A stretch of 64,000 nt of DNA from the NCBI GenBank assembly GCA_027618835.1, contig JAQCHZ010000005.1:1-64000 (forward strand), read 5' to 3'. Shown here piece by piece: positions 33,806 through 42,499 of this stretch (position 1 is its first letter; every line of letters begins with the position of its first letter). The stretch is from Chloroflexota bacterium (GTDB taxonomy: Bacteria; Chloroflexota; Dehalococcoidia; Lucifugimonadales; Lucifugimonadaceae). The notes below the pieces were generated by a model. It saw only the letters and a program-made list of their open reading frames with translations. It did no database searches and had not been told where the DNA came from. A program made the translations under genes and the position numbers.

Positions 33806-35563
33806 ATGTCTACAGATCAGCAGAACAAACCCGGTAGTCGGCCCACCGCCGATTCCCTTCGTGAAAAGACTTCGATTTTTCAGAGTCTGAAAAACAACAC
33901 GAAATCGATCAGGCAGGCGCTCGCGCTAGTCGGTGTCGGTGCCCTCGTTTTCGGAGTACTCATTTGGATATTCCTGCGCGGTCTTGAAGGTCCAGCCTTC
34001 ATCGTCGCTGGGGTAGGTTTCATCCTTCTCCTCATCGATGCGATTATCTCGCTAGCGACGGTTCGTCAGACGGTATTCGGTCGACGTGGTCGATACGGTC
34101 TCAACACCGCAATTGTGTTCATCGTCTTTGTGACAATCGCCGTGGTGCTGAACTTCACTCTTCTCTGGGCAACTGATCGACCGAACCCCGAAGGTTGGCT
34201 ACGTGTCGACACTACGGCTACCAAGCAGTTCTTACTTGAAGAACAGGTAATAAACACTCTCGAAAATCTGAAAGAGCCAGTAAAGATCACAGCGTTCTTT
34301 ACAACCGACACTGCGGCTGAAGCAGCTGCCTGGCGGGACACCGACGACATGCTCAGCGAGTTCCGTCGTCGATCTGGGGACTTCGACCTTACGTATGAGC
34401 GAGTCGACCCTGAATTGAACCCGAACGTTGCGACTGCCCTAGGTGTGACCCAGTTCCCGGCTCTTGCCATCGAAGGTGTTGAGAGTCGTCGAACCGAAGT
34501 TATTGTAGGTACCAATCCAACGGCTGGCCCTAACGTATTTACTGAGCAACAGGTCGTGACCGGACTACTGGTAATCAACCAAATAGCCCAAAAGAAGGTT
34601 GTCTTCATCACCGGGCACTCCGAGCGCGATCTAACCGACGTATCGACCACGACAGCCATCGGGCTCGCAGGTCGTGCGCTGAACCGTGAGAACTACGTCA
34701 TCCTGAACGAAACACTTCAGGAACTTGGCACTCGGATGGCTTCGGGTGACCCACAGGAAATTCCTGCCGCTATTGTGTTTGCAAACCCAACACAAGACTT
34801 ACTTGCGATCGACCAGCAGGCGTTATTGAACTATGCGCGGTACGGCGGAAGCATCCTGTTCTTGTTTGAGCCTGACTCAACTCCAGAAACCTTCAAACAG
34901 TTCCTCTCTCGCTACGCAGTGGCAGTTGGCGATGGTGAAGCTGCAGATACGGCAAGCTTCGTCGCTCCAAGCCCTACGTTCATCCAGGTGAAGAAGAGCA
35001 ACGGCCAGATTCCAGCGCACCCAGTAACTATTGGATTTGAAGTTCTTTATATGCCTGGAACAACCCACTTCGGCTGGGCGATTGACCCAGCTTCGATTCC
35101 TCTAGTCGACGAAAGCACCCCGCTTGTGAAGCAGGGAATTCTGGCTTCCACTACTCTCAGCAGTTGGTCGGAAACGGATCCAGACACACTCGCATACGAT
35201 ATTGGCACTGAAATTGCCGGTCCACTGCCATTGGCGGTAGTCATCGAGGCAGTTGGTGAAGTTGCAGGTGGTGTTTATTCAGATGGAGAACAGCTGGTTA
35301 CGATGAACATGATCGTAATTGGTGACACCGATTTCGCTACCAACAACTACTTTGGTTCAGCGAACAACTCCGATCTATTTGTAAATGCAGTCAACTATCT
35401 TGTGAAGGACTACGAGCTAATTTCGATTAGGGCGAAGACTGACGCGAACCGACAGCTGTTCCTAACCAAGAATGAACGTGACTTCGTTCGATGGTCCGGG
35501 TGGCTTCTAATGCCATCCTTGATCAGTTTGTTTGGGTTCTGGACATGGTGGAGAAGGCGCTAA
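33806..35563 (+). CDS. GldG-like ABC-type auxiliary membrane protein
   Basis: The 585-residue protein has three N-terminal membrane helices (~40-60, 65-90, 100-125) and a large outside domain of the ABC_transp_aux type. This domain includes KQFLLEEQVINTLENLKEPV, the DDMLSEFRRRSGDFDLTY block and VVFITGHSERD. A final helix (~560-580, WLLMPSLISLFGFWTWWRRR) anchors the C-terminus. GldG-type proteins act with the adjacent permease; their exact role is not known. The gene sits 15 bases after the permease and 4 bases before the DUF4340 gene. Confidence 0.9.
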   Translation: MSTDQQNKPGSRPTADSLREKTSIFQSLKNNTKSIRQALALVGVGALVFGVLIWIFLRGLEGPAFIVAGVGFILLLIDAIISLATVRQTVFGRRGRYGLNTAIVFIVFVTIAVVLNFTLLWATDRPNPEGWLRVDTTATKQFLLEEQVINTLENLKEPVKITAFFTTDTAAEAAAWRDTDDMLSEFRRRSGDFDLTYERVDPELNPNVATALGVTQFPALAIEGVESRRTEVIVGTNPTAGPNVFTEQQVVTGLLVINQIAQKKVVFITGHSERDLTDVSTTTAIGLAGRALNRENYVILNETLQELGTRMASGDPQEIPAAIVFANPTQDLLAIDQQALLNYARYGGSILFLFEPDSTPETFKQFLSRYAVAVGDGEAADTASFVAPSPTFIQVKKSNGQIPAHPVTIGFEVLYMPGTTHFGWAIDPASIPLVDESTPLVKQGILASTTLSSWSETDPDTLAYDIGTEIAGPLPLAVVIEAVGEVAGGVYSDGEQLVTMNMIVIGDTDFATNNYFGSANNSDLFVNAVNYLVKDYELISIRAKTDANRQLFLTKNERDFVRWSGWLLMPSLISLFGFWTWWRRR

Positions 35564-35567
35564 AAAT

Positions 35568-36581
35568 ATGAATCTGCGTTTTCTGCTCGTCCTAGTAACC
35601 GTTCTCTCTTTTGTGTCAATTGGTGTCACTTTTATCGTTACGAATCCGTCCGTAGTGATAAAAGAGCCTGACCCACCGTTCTTCTACACACTCGCGCCTG
35701 ATGATCTTCGAAACATCAGTATCGACACTGGTGAAAAAGTCTCCAGCTGGTCGCTACGTGAAGACGTTCACAGGTGGTACTTCGACGGTCTTGAAAATAT
35801 CCCCGCCGACCTCTTTCGCTGGGGTGGTATTACCCAACTGCTCGGTGGACCACGAACTCAGCGTGTCTTGGCTCAATCGATCGACGATATTTCGCTTTAT
35901 GGTTTAGACGATCCATCTGCCGAGTTCAAAGTCACGCTGCGTGACGCTTCTAGTGTGACACTCATTCTTGGGAACCTCACGCCAGACGGAGAAAATAATT
36001 ACGCTAGAGTCGAAGGGTTCCCGCAGCTCGTACTTGTCGACTCGTCTTGGGGCCAGGTTCTTGAGCGTTTGGTAAACGATCCGCCATACCCAGAGTGGTT
36101 CTACTCTCTAACGGGCGATCCACGCGAACTAATCCTGTTTGACAATAACGAAGTTCTGCGTGCGTACGGCTACGAGCGTGATACCGATACCTGGACGATT
36201 TGCGATGTTCCGTTGACGACCGATCCATGCACTGGCTCAGTTTTGGCTGATGGCGATGCCCTGATGACTGAATTAGAGTTCTTCGGCAACCCGCAGATTG
36301 GCGGAGCCGTGGCATTGAACCTCGAAAACGATGTCGACTACATCCCCTACGGAACAATTCTTGAATCGCCGTACATTGCAGTTCGTATCGAAAATCGAAA
36401 CCCGGACACCAACGTTATCGAAGTGCGACGCCTGACAATGACCATCGGTGACCTCACGGATAACGGCGCAAACCGTTTCGCTGTGGCAAACGAAACGTCG
36501 GACGTGATCAAGATCGATGCAGAATGGGCAGATCGAATTCTCGACCTGTTCTATGGCGACCTTCTAGTCGACAACGGCTAG
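35568..36581 (+). CDS. DUF4340-domain membrane-anchored protein
   Basis: The product has about 337 residues from the ATG at 35568, preferred over an in-frame start inside gldG because GGAGAAGG lies about 9 bases upstream. An N-terminal membrane anchor (~4-24, FLLVLVTVLSFVSIGVTFIV) is followed by a repeated beta-rich domain. Typical phrases are WSLREDVHRWYFDG, the YGLDDPSAEFKVTL block and LILGNLTPDGENNYARVEG, as in DUF4340 proteins found beside GldG-type genes. It is probably an extracytoplasmic part of the exporter. Confidence 0.87.
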   Translation: MNLRFLLVLVTVLSFVSIGVTFIVTNPSVVIKEPDPPFFYTLAPDDLRNISIDTGEKVSSWSLREDVHRWYFDGLENIPADLFRWGGITQLLGGPRTQRVLAQSIDDISLYGLDDPSAEFKVTLRDASSVTLILGNLTPDGENNYARVEGFPQLVLVDSSWGQVLERLVNDPPYPEWFYSLTGDPRELILFDNNEVLRAYGYERDTDTWTICDVPLTTDPCTGSVLADGDALMTELEFFGNPQIGGAVALNLENDVDYIPYGTILESPYIAVRIENRNPDTNVIEVRRLTMTIGDLTDNGANRFAVANETSDVIKIDAEWADRILDLFYGDLLVDNG

Positions 36582-36728
36582 GACACCAGCACACTTAACC
36601 CGCTCGTTCCTAAGACAACATCCGTAAACTCGGATGTGTTATATGCCGCAGATCGAACGTTGATCGTTAATTGATCGCGCAGATGCATCGACAGATGCGG
36701 ACTCACCTGCATCAAATACCAGCGCACA

Positions 36729-36760
36729 GCTCTCCCGCCCTCAGGGAGGGCGACGAGAGC
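36729..36760. repeat. GC-rich hairpin between convergent operons
   Basis: GCTCTC (36729-36734) pairs with GAGAGC (36755-36760), and inside it GCCCTC (36737-36742) pairs with GAGGGC (36746-36751). It lies between the DUF4340 gene and the VWA gene. No U-tract follows. It resembles REP-like palindromes and may also act as a transcript end. Confidence 0.6.
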
Positions 36761-36763
36761 GAA

Positions 36764-39700
36764 TTACGTAGTGAGGTTGCGATACAGCTGCGGCAGGCGT
36801 TTCGGAAGCAAGCTGATATCCGGTAGAACTTCATAGCTGAAGTCTTCCATCATCGTCTTCATGTAATCGTGCCCAGCCTTATCGACGGTCAGACAGAACG
36901 GTGTAATTCCCATGTTGCGCGCTTCCAAAAGTGACTGACGGGTGTCGTGCACCGCGTATTCCTTCTCGACGCCTTCACGAGAGTATCCACGGTCCTGTGG
37001 TCGCCCATCAGAGATGAGGAACAAGAATTTCGATCGTGCCTCTGCCTCTGCTAATTTAGCGGCTGTGTGGCGAATTGCAGGCCCCATACGCGTTGCGTGA
37101 AGCGGTGCGATCCTGTCGATACGTCGAGGAACCATGTCAGAGAATTTCTCGTCCATATCCTTGATCGTGTAGAACTCCACATTCTCTCGGCCGTAGCCGG
37201 AAAATCCGTAAATTCCGTACATATCACCAATCGCTTCGAGCGAATTGACCAAAAGAGTAATTCCCTCTTTTTCAACATCGACGATTCGCTTGTAAGTGCG
37301 ACGAAGACCTTCGGATCGGCGTGAACGCAGCCAGACCATGTATTCAACAGGATCGTCAGGCGCACCCCAGTCATCGGACGGCTTCTTAGCTTCGTCAATC
37401 GCCTCTGCTGTAGACGCAGAGAGGTCCAATAAGAATGCGACGGCAACGGACCGTTCGTTCTTGTTCCGGCGCCAGTAGAGCTTCTCTTCTGGCGAAACAC
37501 CGATTTTAAGATCGATCAGCGCTTCCAATACGGAATCGAGATCATATTCTTCGCCGTCTTCGAGTCGCTTCTGTTTGCGGTACATCTCTGGGATGACCAA
37601 CTCGAATTGTCGCTTGATCTGAGCGACCAATCCTGAGTTCTCAGCGAGAGTCTCGCGGTAGAAATTAGGTTCGCCGTCGGCCATGATCTTCTCGTGAACC
37701 ATGCACCAGTTCGGCTTGTATTCGTTTGCCCTGAAATCCCACTCGGGGTACGTGAAGGTATCGGGTTCGGTGGCAGTGAGAGGACCACCATCTTCATCGA
37801 CGTGCTGCGAAGGTCCCGGCTGGAAATGCTGGTTCTCCGGATCGCGCTTCTGCAGCTCTTTCAAGAGGTTTTCGATCATCTCGGAAACCTCTTGATCGCC
37901 ACCCTCTTCGCCCTCGGTCTGCTCCATTTCCATCTCTGGAGCGTTCTTCATCATCTCTTCGAGCTGTTCCTGAGTGATCGGCTCCATCTCACCTGACTCC
38001 GACATTTCACCGTTTTCCATCATCTGCATTTGGGAAAGCAGCTGTGAAAGCTCAGGTTTGAACTCGCCTCGGTAGTCGACTTCTTGAGGTGAAGAGTAGT
38101 CCTCTTCGCCCTCACCCTCACTATCCATATCTGGTTCGGATGAATCGCCTTCTTCGGGCTCGCCTTCACCTTCGCCGTCTGGAGAAGACTGACCCATAAA
38201 CTGCCGAATCACCTCTTCTGGGTCGACTACATCGTCCTCATCTTCAGCGGACGCATCTTCTTCCTCAGGTTCGAGCTGTTCAAAGTCGTCATCGTCGACT
38301 TCTTCGTTCTTCACGTCTATTAAGATCGAGTAGGCACGAATCGCTGCTTCAGCGGCGTCTTCTACCACTGCTTCTACGGAAGTGACTTGTCGGATCAACT
38401 TGCGCAACTTACGAGCAACGTCCAGGTGCTCCGATGGTACGAGCATTTCGTCGACCTGACCAAGACTGACTCGAATCATGAATTCAACGAGTGCTTCACG
38501 TGCAGGTAGTTCTGTTACATCAGGGCGTGCTTCGAGCGAAGCAGTACGAACCATGTCGTACATCGTCATTACACCCGGATAGAGCTCTTCGACATGTCCG
38601 TCGATACGTGAGCTTTCAAGCACTGTGAATGCATCCAGAGCCAATCGGCGTTCCTGGAAAAGATCGAAGAATCGACTCATGTCAGTTAGAAATTCTCGGG
38701 TCTCGACCTCAACTGGTTCGGCCGCAGCCTGTATCGGTTCGGCAGGCGGCTCATGACCAAACACGACCACCTGTGGCGGATTTGCCGCAGCCTTCTGTGC
38801 AGATTCGTCGGCTGCCTTGGCGGCTTTCAGTTCAGATGCTCCTGGGAGACGTGGACGAAGATCATCAAACAAAGTTGACGGAATATTGAAATCAAATGCG
38901 AACGAACCAAATTCGATGTGCCCGATCTGGTGCGTTGATATTACTTTTAAGTGGCCAAAGTTTTCGTCTTTGGTTGTGTATCGATTGATTACCGACGGCA
39001 TGTAAATCGTTGTGCCTTCGGTCGTCGGCAGTTCACCATGAAACCAGCCGATGTTCTTTTCTGCCAACGCAGCTGCTGCCTGAACGTCAATCGAGCGGCC
39101 GGTGAGTGCGAGACAGTACATCTGGATGACGTCTCGGACGCGCGAAAGTTCGATAGAAGATGACAGCGAATCAAGCATCTCCTGCGACGCTGGCGATTCA
39201 AGCTTAAAGTAGGCAATAGCAGCTTCTTCGCTCTCGCGAGCCGTGCGTAGACCTTCGGTCTGCCATTGCCCCATCTGGTTGAACGTCACGCGTTCGAGCA
39301 CTTCTGGAACTATCTTAAGAAACGCAGGTGCAGCAGGAGCCGACACGGCTGCGATGCCGTCGGTCATTTCGAGTAATCGATCTCGCTTGTCGGCTGGGAT
39401 CCTGTTAACCGTATTTACACCGTCTCTCAGCACTCCAGCGGCATCGCTGACACCAGTGATAGCGAGTCGACGAGCAAGTGAAATCAATGGTGCGCGGTGA
39501 GGTGTACCGAGCTCAACGAGCGAGGCGGTGGCAGAGTCGAACAGCGCAGCTGTTTCTCGCCAAGATTTCTCGGCAACGATTTGCGCAAGGTTGATAAATC
39601 GATCAACATCTCCGGTAATTTTCGGGAACAAGTCGATACCGGCAGCTAGAGCATCACCCGCCTGATCGTAGGATCGGCGCGAGAGAATTTCGAGGAACTC

Positions 39701-40201
39701 ACCGAAATGACAGAACTCTTCGAAAGATAGCGTTTCCAGCAGATCGGGAGTCGCCTCGAACAGTCGGCAAGCAAGAGCCGACGATTTCCAAGTGCCACGG
39801 TAGAGGGCTCGGCACACGTTGGCCCAATCGTCGATGTAGCGAGGGCGTAGTCGAAGCATCGCGTTAGGTGACGACTTGAAATATGCGACTGCCAATGATG
39901 GCGAGTCTTCACAGAGCGACGTGCCAGTTTTTGCCCACTTCAGGAATTGACCTGAAGGAAGCTGTCGTTGAACCGCTACTGAAGCATCAAAGAATTCGGC
40001 TGCTGCTTCCCACGACCTCACGGTCTTGCTGGCGATTTCGAGTCCCTCTTGCGCCCATAGCTGGCAGGTTTCGTCAGCTAACCGTCCGTTTAGCTTTTCG
40101 AGGGCAACTTCGTATCGTTCGAGAACCGGCGCCGGGAACTGATCCAGTTCCTTACGGGTGATCTCGATTGAGTTTTGCTTTGCGTCGTCGGAACTGGTCA
40201 A
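36764..40201 (-). CDS. Giant VWA-domain protein of the CbbO/NorD type
   Basis: This 1145-residue protein has a long N-terminal helical-repeat region (~1-380). A metal-site-like THQIGHIEFGSF (~425) follows, then a helical domain, a very acidic linker (~640-760, long Glu/Asp runs) and a C-terminal von Willebrand A domain (~925-1145). The VWA domain keeps its MIDAS motif: LLDLSAS, the Thr in HATRMGP and LISDGRP. With the CbbQ-like ATPase two genes upstream, it matches CbbQ/CbbO and NorQ/NorD pairs that remodel rubisco or NO reductase. No rubisco, nitric oxide reductase or other client is nearby, so the client is unknown. The repeat-rich N-terminus is longer than in characterised NorD/CbbO proteins. 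Confidence 0.85.
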   Translation of the reverse strand: MTSSDDAKQNSIEITRKELDQFPAPVLERYEVALEKLNGRLADETCQLWAQEGLEIASKTVRSWEAAAEFFDASVAVQRQLPSGQFLKWAKTGTSLCEDSPSLAVAYFKSSPNAMLRLRPRYIDDWANVCRALYRGTWKSSALACRLFEATPDLLETLSFEEFCHFGEFLEILSRRSYDQAGDALAAGIDLFPKITGDVDRFINLAQIVAEKSWRETAALFDSATASLVELGTPHRAPLISLARRLAITGVSDAAGVLRDGVNTVNRIPADKRDRLLEMTDGIAAVSAPAAPAFLKIVPEVLERVTFNQMGQWQTEGLRTARESEEAAIAYFKLESPASQEMLDSLSSSIELSRVRDVIQMYCLALTGRSIDVQAAAALAEKNIGWFHGELPTTEGTTIYMPSVINRYTTKDENFGHLKVISTHQIGHIEFGSFAFDFNIPSTLFDDLRPRLPGASELKAAKAADESAQKAAANPPQVVVFGHEPPAEPIQAAAEPVEVETREFLTDMSRFFDLFQERRLALDAFTVLESSRIDGHVEELYPGVMTMYDMVRTASLEARPDVTELPAREALVEFMIRVSLGQVDEMLVPSEHLDVARKLRKLIRQVTSVEAVVEDAAEAAIRAYSILIDVKNEEVDDDDFEQLEPEEEDASAEDEDDVVDPEEVIRQFMGQSSPDGEGEGEPEEGDSSEPDMDSEGEGEEDYSSPQEVDYRGEFKPELSQLLSQMQMMENGEMSESGEMEPITQEQLEEMMKNAPEMEMEQTEGEEGGDQEVSEMIENLLKELQKRDPENQHFQPGPSQHVDEDGGPLTATEPDTFTYPEWDFRANEYKPNWCMVHEKIMADGEPNFYRETLAENSGLVAQIKRQFELVIPEMYRKQKRLEDGEEYDLDSVLEALIDLKIGVSPEEKLYWRRNKNERSVAVAFLLDLSASTAEAIDEAKKPSDDWGAPDDPVEYMVWLRSRRSEGLRRTYKRIVDVEKEGITLLVNSLEAIGDMYGIYGFSGYGRENVEFYTIKDMDEKFSDMVPRRIDRIAPLHATRMGPAIRHTAAKLAEAEARSKFLFLISDGRPQDRGYSREGVEKEYAVHDTRQSLLEARNMGITPFCLTVDKAGHDYMKTMMEDFSYEVLPDISLLPKRLPQLYRNLTT

Positions 40202-40229
40202 CTCTGGTCTTGCCCTTTGTCTGACTGTT

Positions 40230-40811
40230 TCATGCTGCGTTCATCACAATTTTGATGGTGTTCGCAATTATCTGAGCAGATGCTCCCCAGATAATGCGAT
40301 CCTCATAGGCGTATGCGGTTAGCTTGCGCACTCCGCTTTTCCTGACGACTGTGATCGATCGTCGAGAACCGGCGTCCACAAATACCCTCACAGGTACGTT
40401 TACGACATCCGCAACTTCGGCTACTTCGGGCGTGATTTTCACGCCGTCCGTCACCCTGCCTGCATATGGCCAAACTTCGTATCCTGTCGAGGTATCGATT
40501 GGTGGCATCTGACACCAGATATCGATATCACTCGACTTGATTCCAAGTTCTTCATCTGTCTCTCGCAACGCCGCGTGCATTGGCGAATCGTCAGACTGCT
40601 CGATCATTCCACCCGGGAACGCCCATTGACCGCTGTGGTTTCTGAGAGTTTCCGCTCGCCGAATCATCAACACGCACGGTTCACCGTTTGTAACGTTGAA
40701 CAGCACGCTTACGGCCGCGGGAGAACTACTACCCAGTGCTTTATGCTTCTTGCCTGAATACTGCTTTAGGGTAGTTTCGAGCCGGTTGATGGTTAGCTTG
40801 GTAGTGTTCAC
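40230..40811 (-). CDS. NUDIX hydrolase, CoA-pyrophosphatase-like
   Basis: The 193-residue protein has a NUDIX box near residues 68-92 (GGMIEQSD, then AALRETDEELGI), with the catalytic REtdEE helix intact. The placement with LMIRRAETLRNHSGQWAFPGG resembles the NudL/CoA diphosphatase group (UPF0035), which cleaves CoA derivatives. The start is GTG overlapping the stop of the AAA+ gene (GTGA). CoaE lies at the head of the same gene group, which fits a CoA link, but NUDIX substrates are hard to predict. Confidence 0.85.
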   Translation of the reverse strand: MNTTKLTINRLETTLKQYSGKKHKALGSSSPAAVSVLFNVTNGEPCVLMIRRAETLRNHSGQWAFPGGMIEQSDDSPMHAALRETDEELGIKSSDIDIWCQMPPIDTSTGYEVWPYAGRVTDGVKITPEVAEVADVVNVPVRVFVDAGSRRSITVVRKSGVRKLTAYAYEDRIIWGASAQIIANTIKIVMNAA

Positions 40812-41692
40812 GCGAAGATCGAAGTTACAACCTCATCGATGCTGCGTTGTACCTGAGGATCGTCAGTGATACCCCAAGTTACAGACACTTGGCATGCTCG
40901 TCGCTGCGATACGCCTTCTTTGATTAGGCGACCTGCGTAGATAAGCATTCGAGTGCTAGCACCTTCTTCAAGGCCATGCTCACGGAGGTTTCGAATTTTG
41001 AGACCGAGTCGTGCCAATCGTTCAGCAGTGTCGGAATCACAACCAGATTCGTGGGCGATAATCTTTGCTTCTCGCTCTTCTTCTGGGAAGTCGAACTCAA
41101 GCGCAACGAAACGCTGACGCGTGCTGTGCTTCAAGTCCTTGAGAGCGTTCTGGTATCCAGGGTTATAAGAAACAACCAACAAGAAGCCATCGGCGGCTTC
41201 AATCGTCGTCCCGAGCTTGTCGATGGTTAGTGAACGACGGTGGTCGGTTAGAGGGTGAATGATGACGGTGGTGTCTTTTCGTGCTTCGACGATTTCGTCG
41301 AGGTAGCAAATTCCACCGGCTTTTACAGCACGGGTTAGCGGTCCATCGATCCAACGTGTGCCATCGGCATCAAGCAGGTATCGACCGACGAGGTCGCTGG
41401 CCGTCAGGTCTTCGTGACATGCAACTGTTATTAGTGGGAGCTTTTCCCCGGCACCGTTCGTAGCAGCAGTACCCGGGTTTCGTGCAGTAATACCTTCACT
41501 CAGGCGCCATGCCATGTGCTCCACGAAACGGGTTTTACCAGTTCCGGTCGGTCCCTTTAAGAGGATCGGTACTCGCTGTCGGTAGGCTGATTCAAAAATG
41601 TCGATTTCGTCAGATGTTGGTACGTAAAACGGCTCTTCCGTTACGTAATGATCTTCTATGTTCTGCTCGTGGTATTTCTGTTCTGTGGCCAT
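40808..41692 (-). CDS. MoxR-type AAA+ ATPase, CbbQ/NirQ/NorQ subfamily
   Basis: The 294-residue AAA+ protein has Walker A GPTGTGKT (~42-49), the subfamily block VACHEDLTASDLVGRYL, GGICYLDEI (Walker B) and SYNPGYQ (sensor region). Its C-terminal domain (GASTRMLIYAGRLI to the end) is CbbQ_C-like. CbbQ/NorQ hexamers pair with a VWA partner to insert cofactors into, or reactivate, enzymes. The partner is the giant VWA protein downstream; a NUDIX gene sits between them with a 4-base overlap. Confidence 0.92.
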   Translation of the reverse strand: MATEQKYHEQNIEDHYVTEEPFYVPTSDEIDIFESAYRQRVPILLKGPTGTGKTRFVEHMAWRLSEGITARNPGTAATNGAGEKLPLITVACHEDLTASDLVGRYLLDADGTRWIDGPLTRAVKAGGICYLDEIVEARKDTTVIIHPLTDHRRSLTIDKLGTTIEAADGFLLVVSYNPGYQNALKDLKHSTRQRFVALEFDFPEEEREAKIIAHESGCDSDTAERLARLGLKIRNLREHGLEEGASTRMLIYAGRLIKEGVSQRRACQVSVTWGITDDPQVQRSIDEVVTSIFA

Positions 41693-41767
41693 TGGTACTC
41701 ATGCCCTGAGGGCATTTACTCACCGATTAGCGGTGGACTATTTCGGATTCGCACCCGGATACATTCG

Positions 41768-42358
41768 CTAAGGGATAGATTCCCAGAGTTTCGATATTTG
41801 ATTACGCAGATCTTCAAGCGTTGCGTCGTTTTCAATCACTATGTCAGCCCTATCGACACGATCTTTCCTCGTGAGCTGCGCAGCAACTCTGGCTTTCGTG
41901 TCTGACTCACTCATTCCCGATCGTCGCTCAACCCGCTGACTAACCACGCTCTGCGGCGCTTCAACGGTCCACACGACATCCGCGACTTTGTCCCATCCTG
42001 ATTCGAATAATTTTGGGACTTCAACCACAACGACTCTAGTTCTGTGTACTGTCTCTTTTTCCAAGAGTGCCAACGTCAGCTCTCGCGTGGCTGGCCAAAC
42101 AATCTTTTCAAGCTCCAAACGCCGTGCGGTATCGGCGAAAACGATTTTGCCCAGAGACTTCCGATCAATAAAACCGTAACCATCCAGAACGTCTTCACCA
42201 AACAGGTTTACGATCAACCCATGAGCCTTCGTTCCCGGCTCATAAGACTGGTGCGCAACCTTGTCCGACTCGATCACCACTGCTCCCAGATCACGAAGAA
42301 TGTGAGAAACCTCGGATTTTCCGGTTCCAATACCGCCGGTAAGACCGATGATTAACAC
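41768..42358 (-). CDS. coaE: Dephospho-CoA kinase
   Basis: The 196-residue P-loop kinase makes the last step to coenzyme A. It has GLTGGIGTGKS (5-15), a lid/substrate block (VVIESDKVAHQSYEPG), VVEVPKLFESG and a late-domain RRSGMSE. The length is normal. It lies 75 bases upstream of the AAA+ gene and is divergent from selA. Confidence 0.95.
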   Translation of the reverse strand: MLIIGLTGGIGTGKSEVSHILRDLGAVVIESDKVAHQSYEPGTKAHGLIVNLFGEDVLDGYGFIDRKSLGKIVFADTARRLELEKIVWPATRELTLALLEKETVHRTRVVVVEVPKLFESGWDKVADVVWTVEAPQSVVSQRVERRSGMSESDTKARVAAQLTRKDRVDRADIVIENDATLEDLRNQISKLWESIP

Positions 42359-42499
42359 TCGAACTCCAAGTAGAGCCAGTTACATAAGTGGCAAGCCGAG
42401 TAATCTTACGCCCGCACAAACATCATCGCCGTGCTTTTTTCAATTAGATTCAAGTTCGAGAGTAGTAAACTTTTGTACTTATAATCTCTAAATTGCGTT

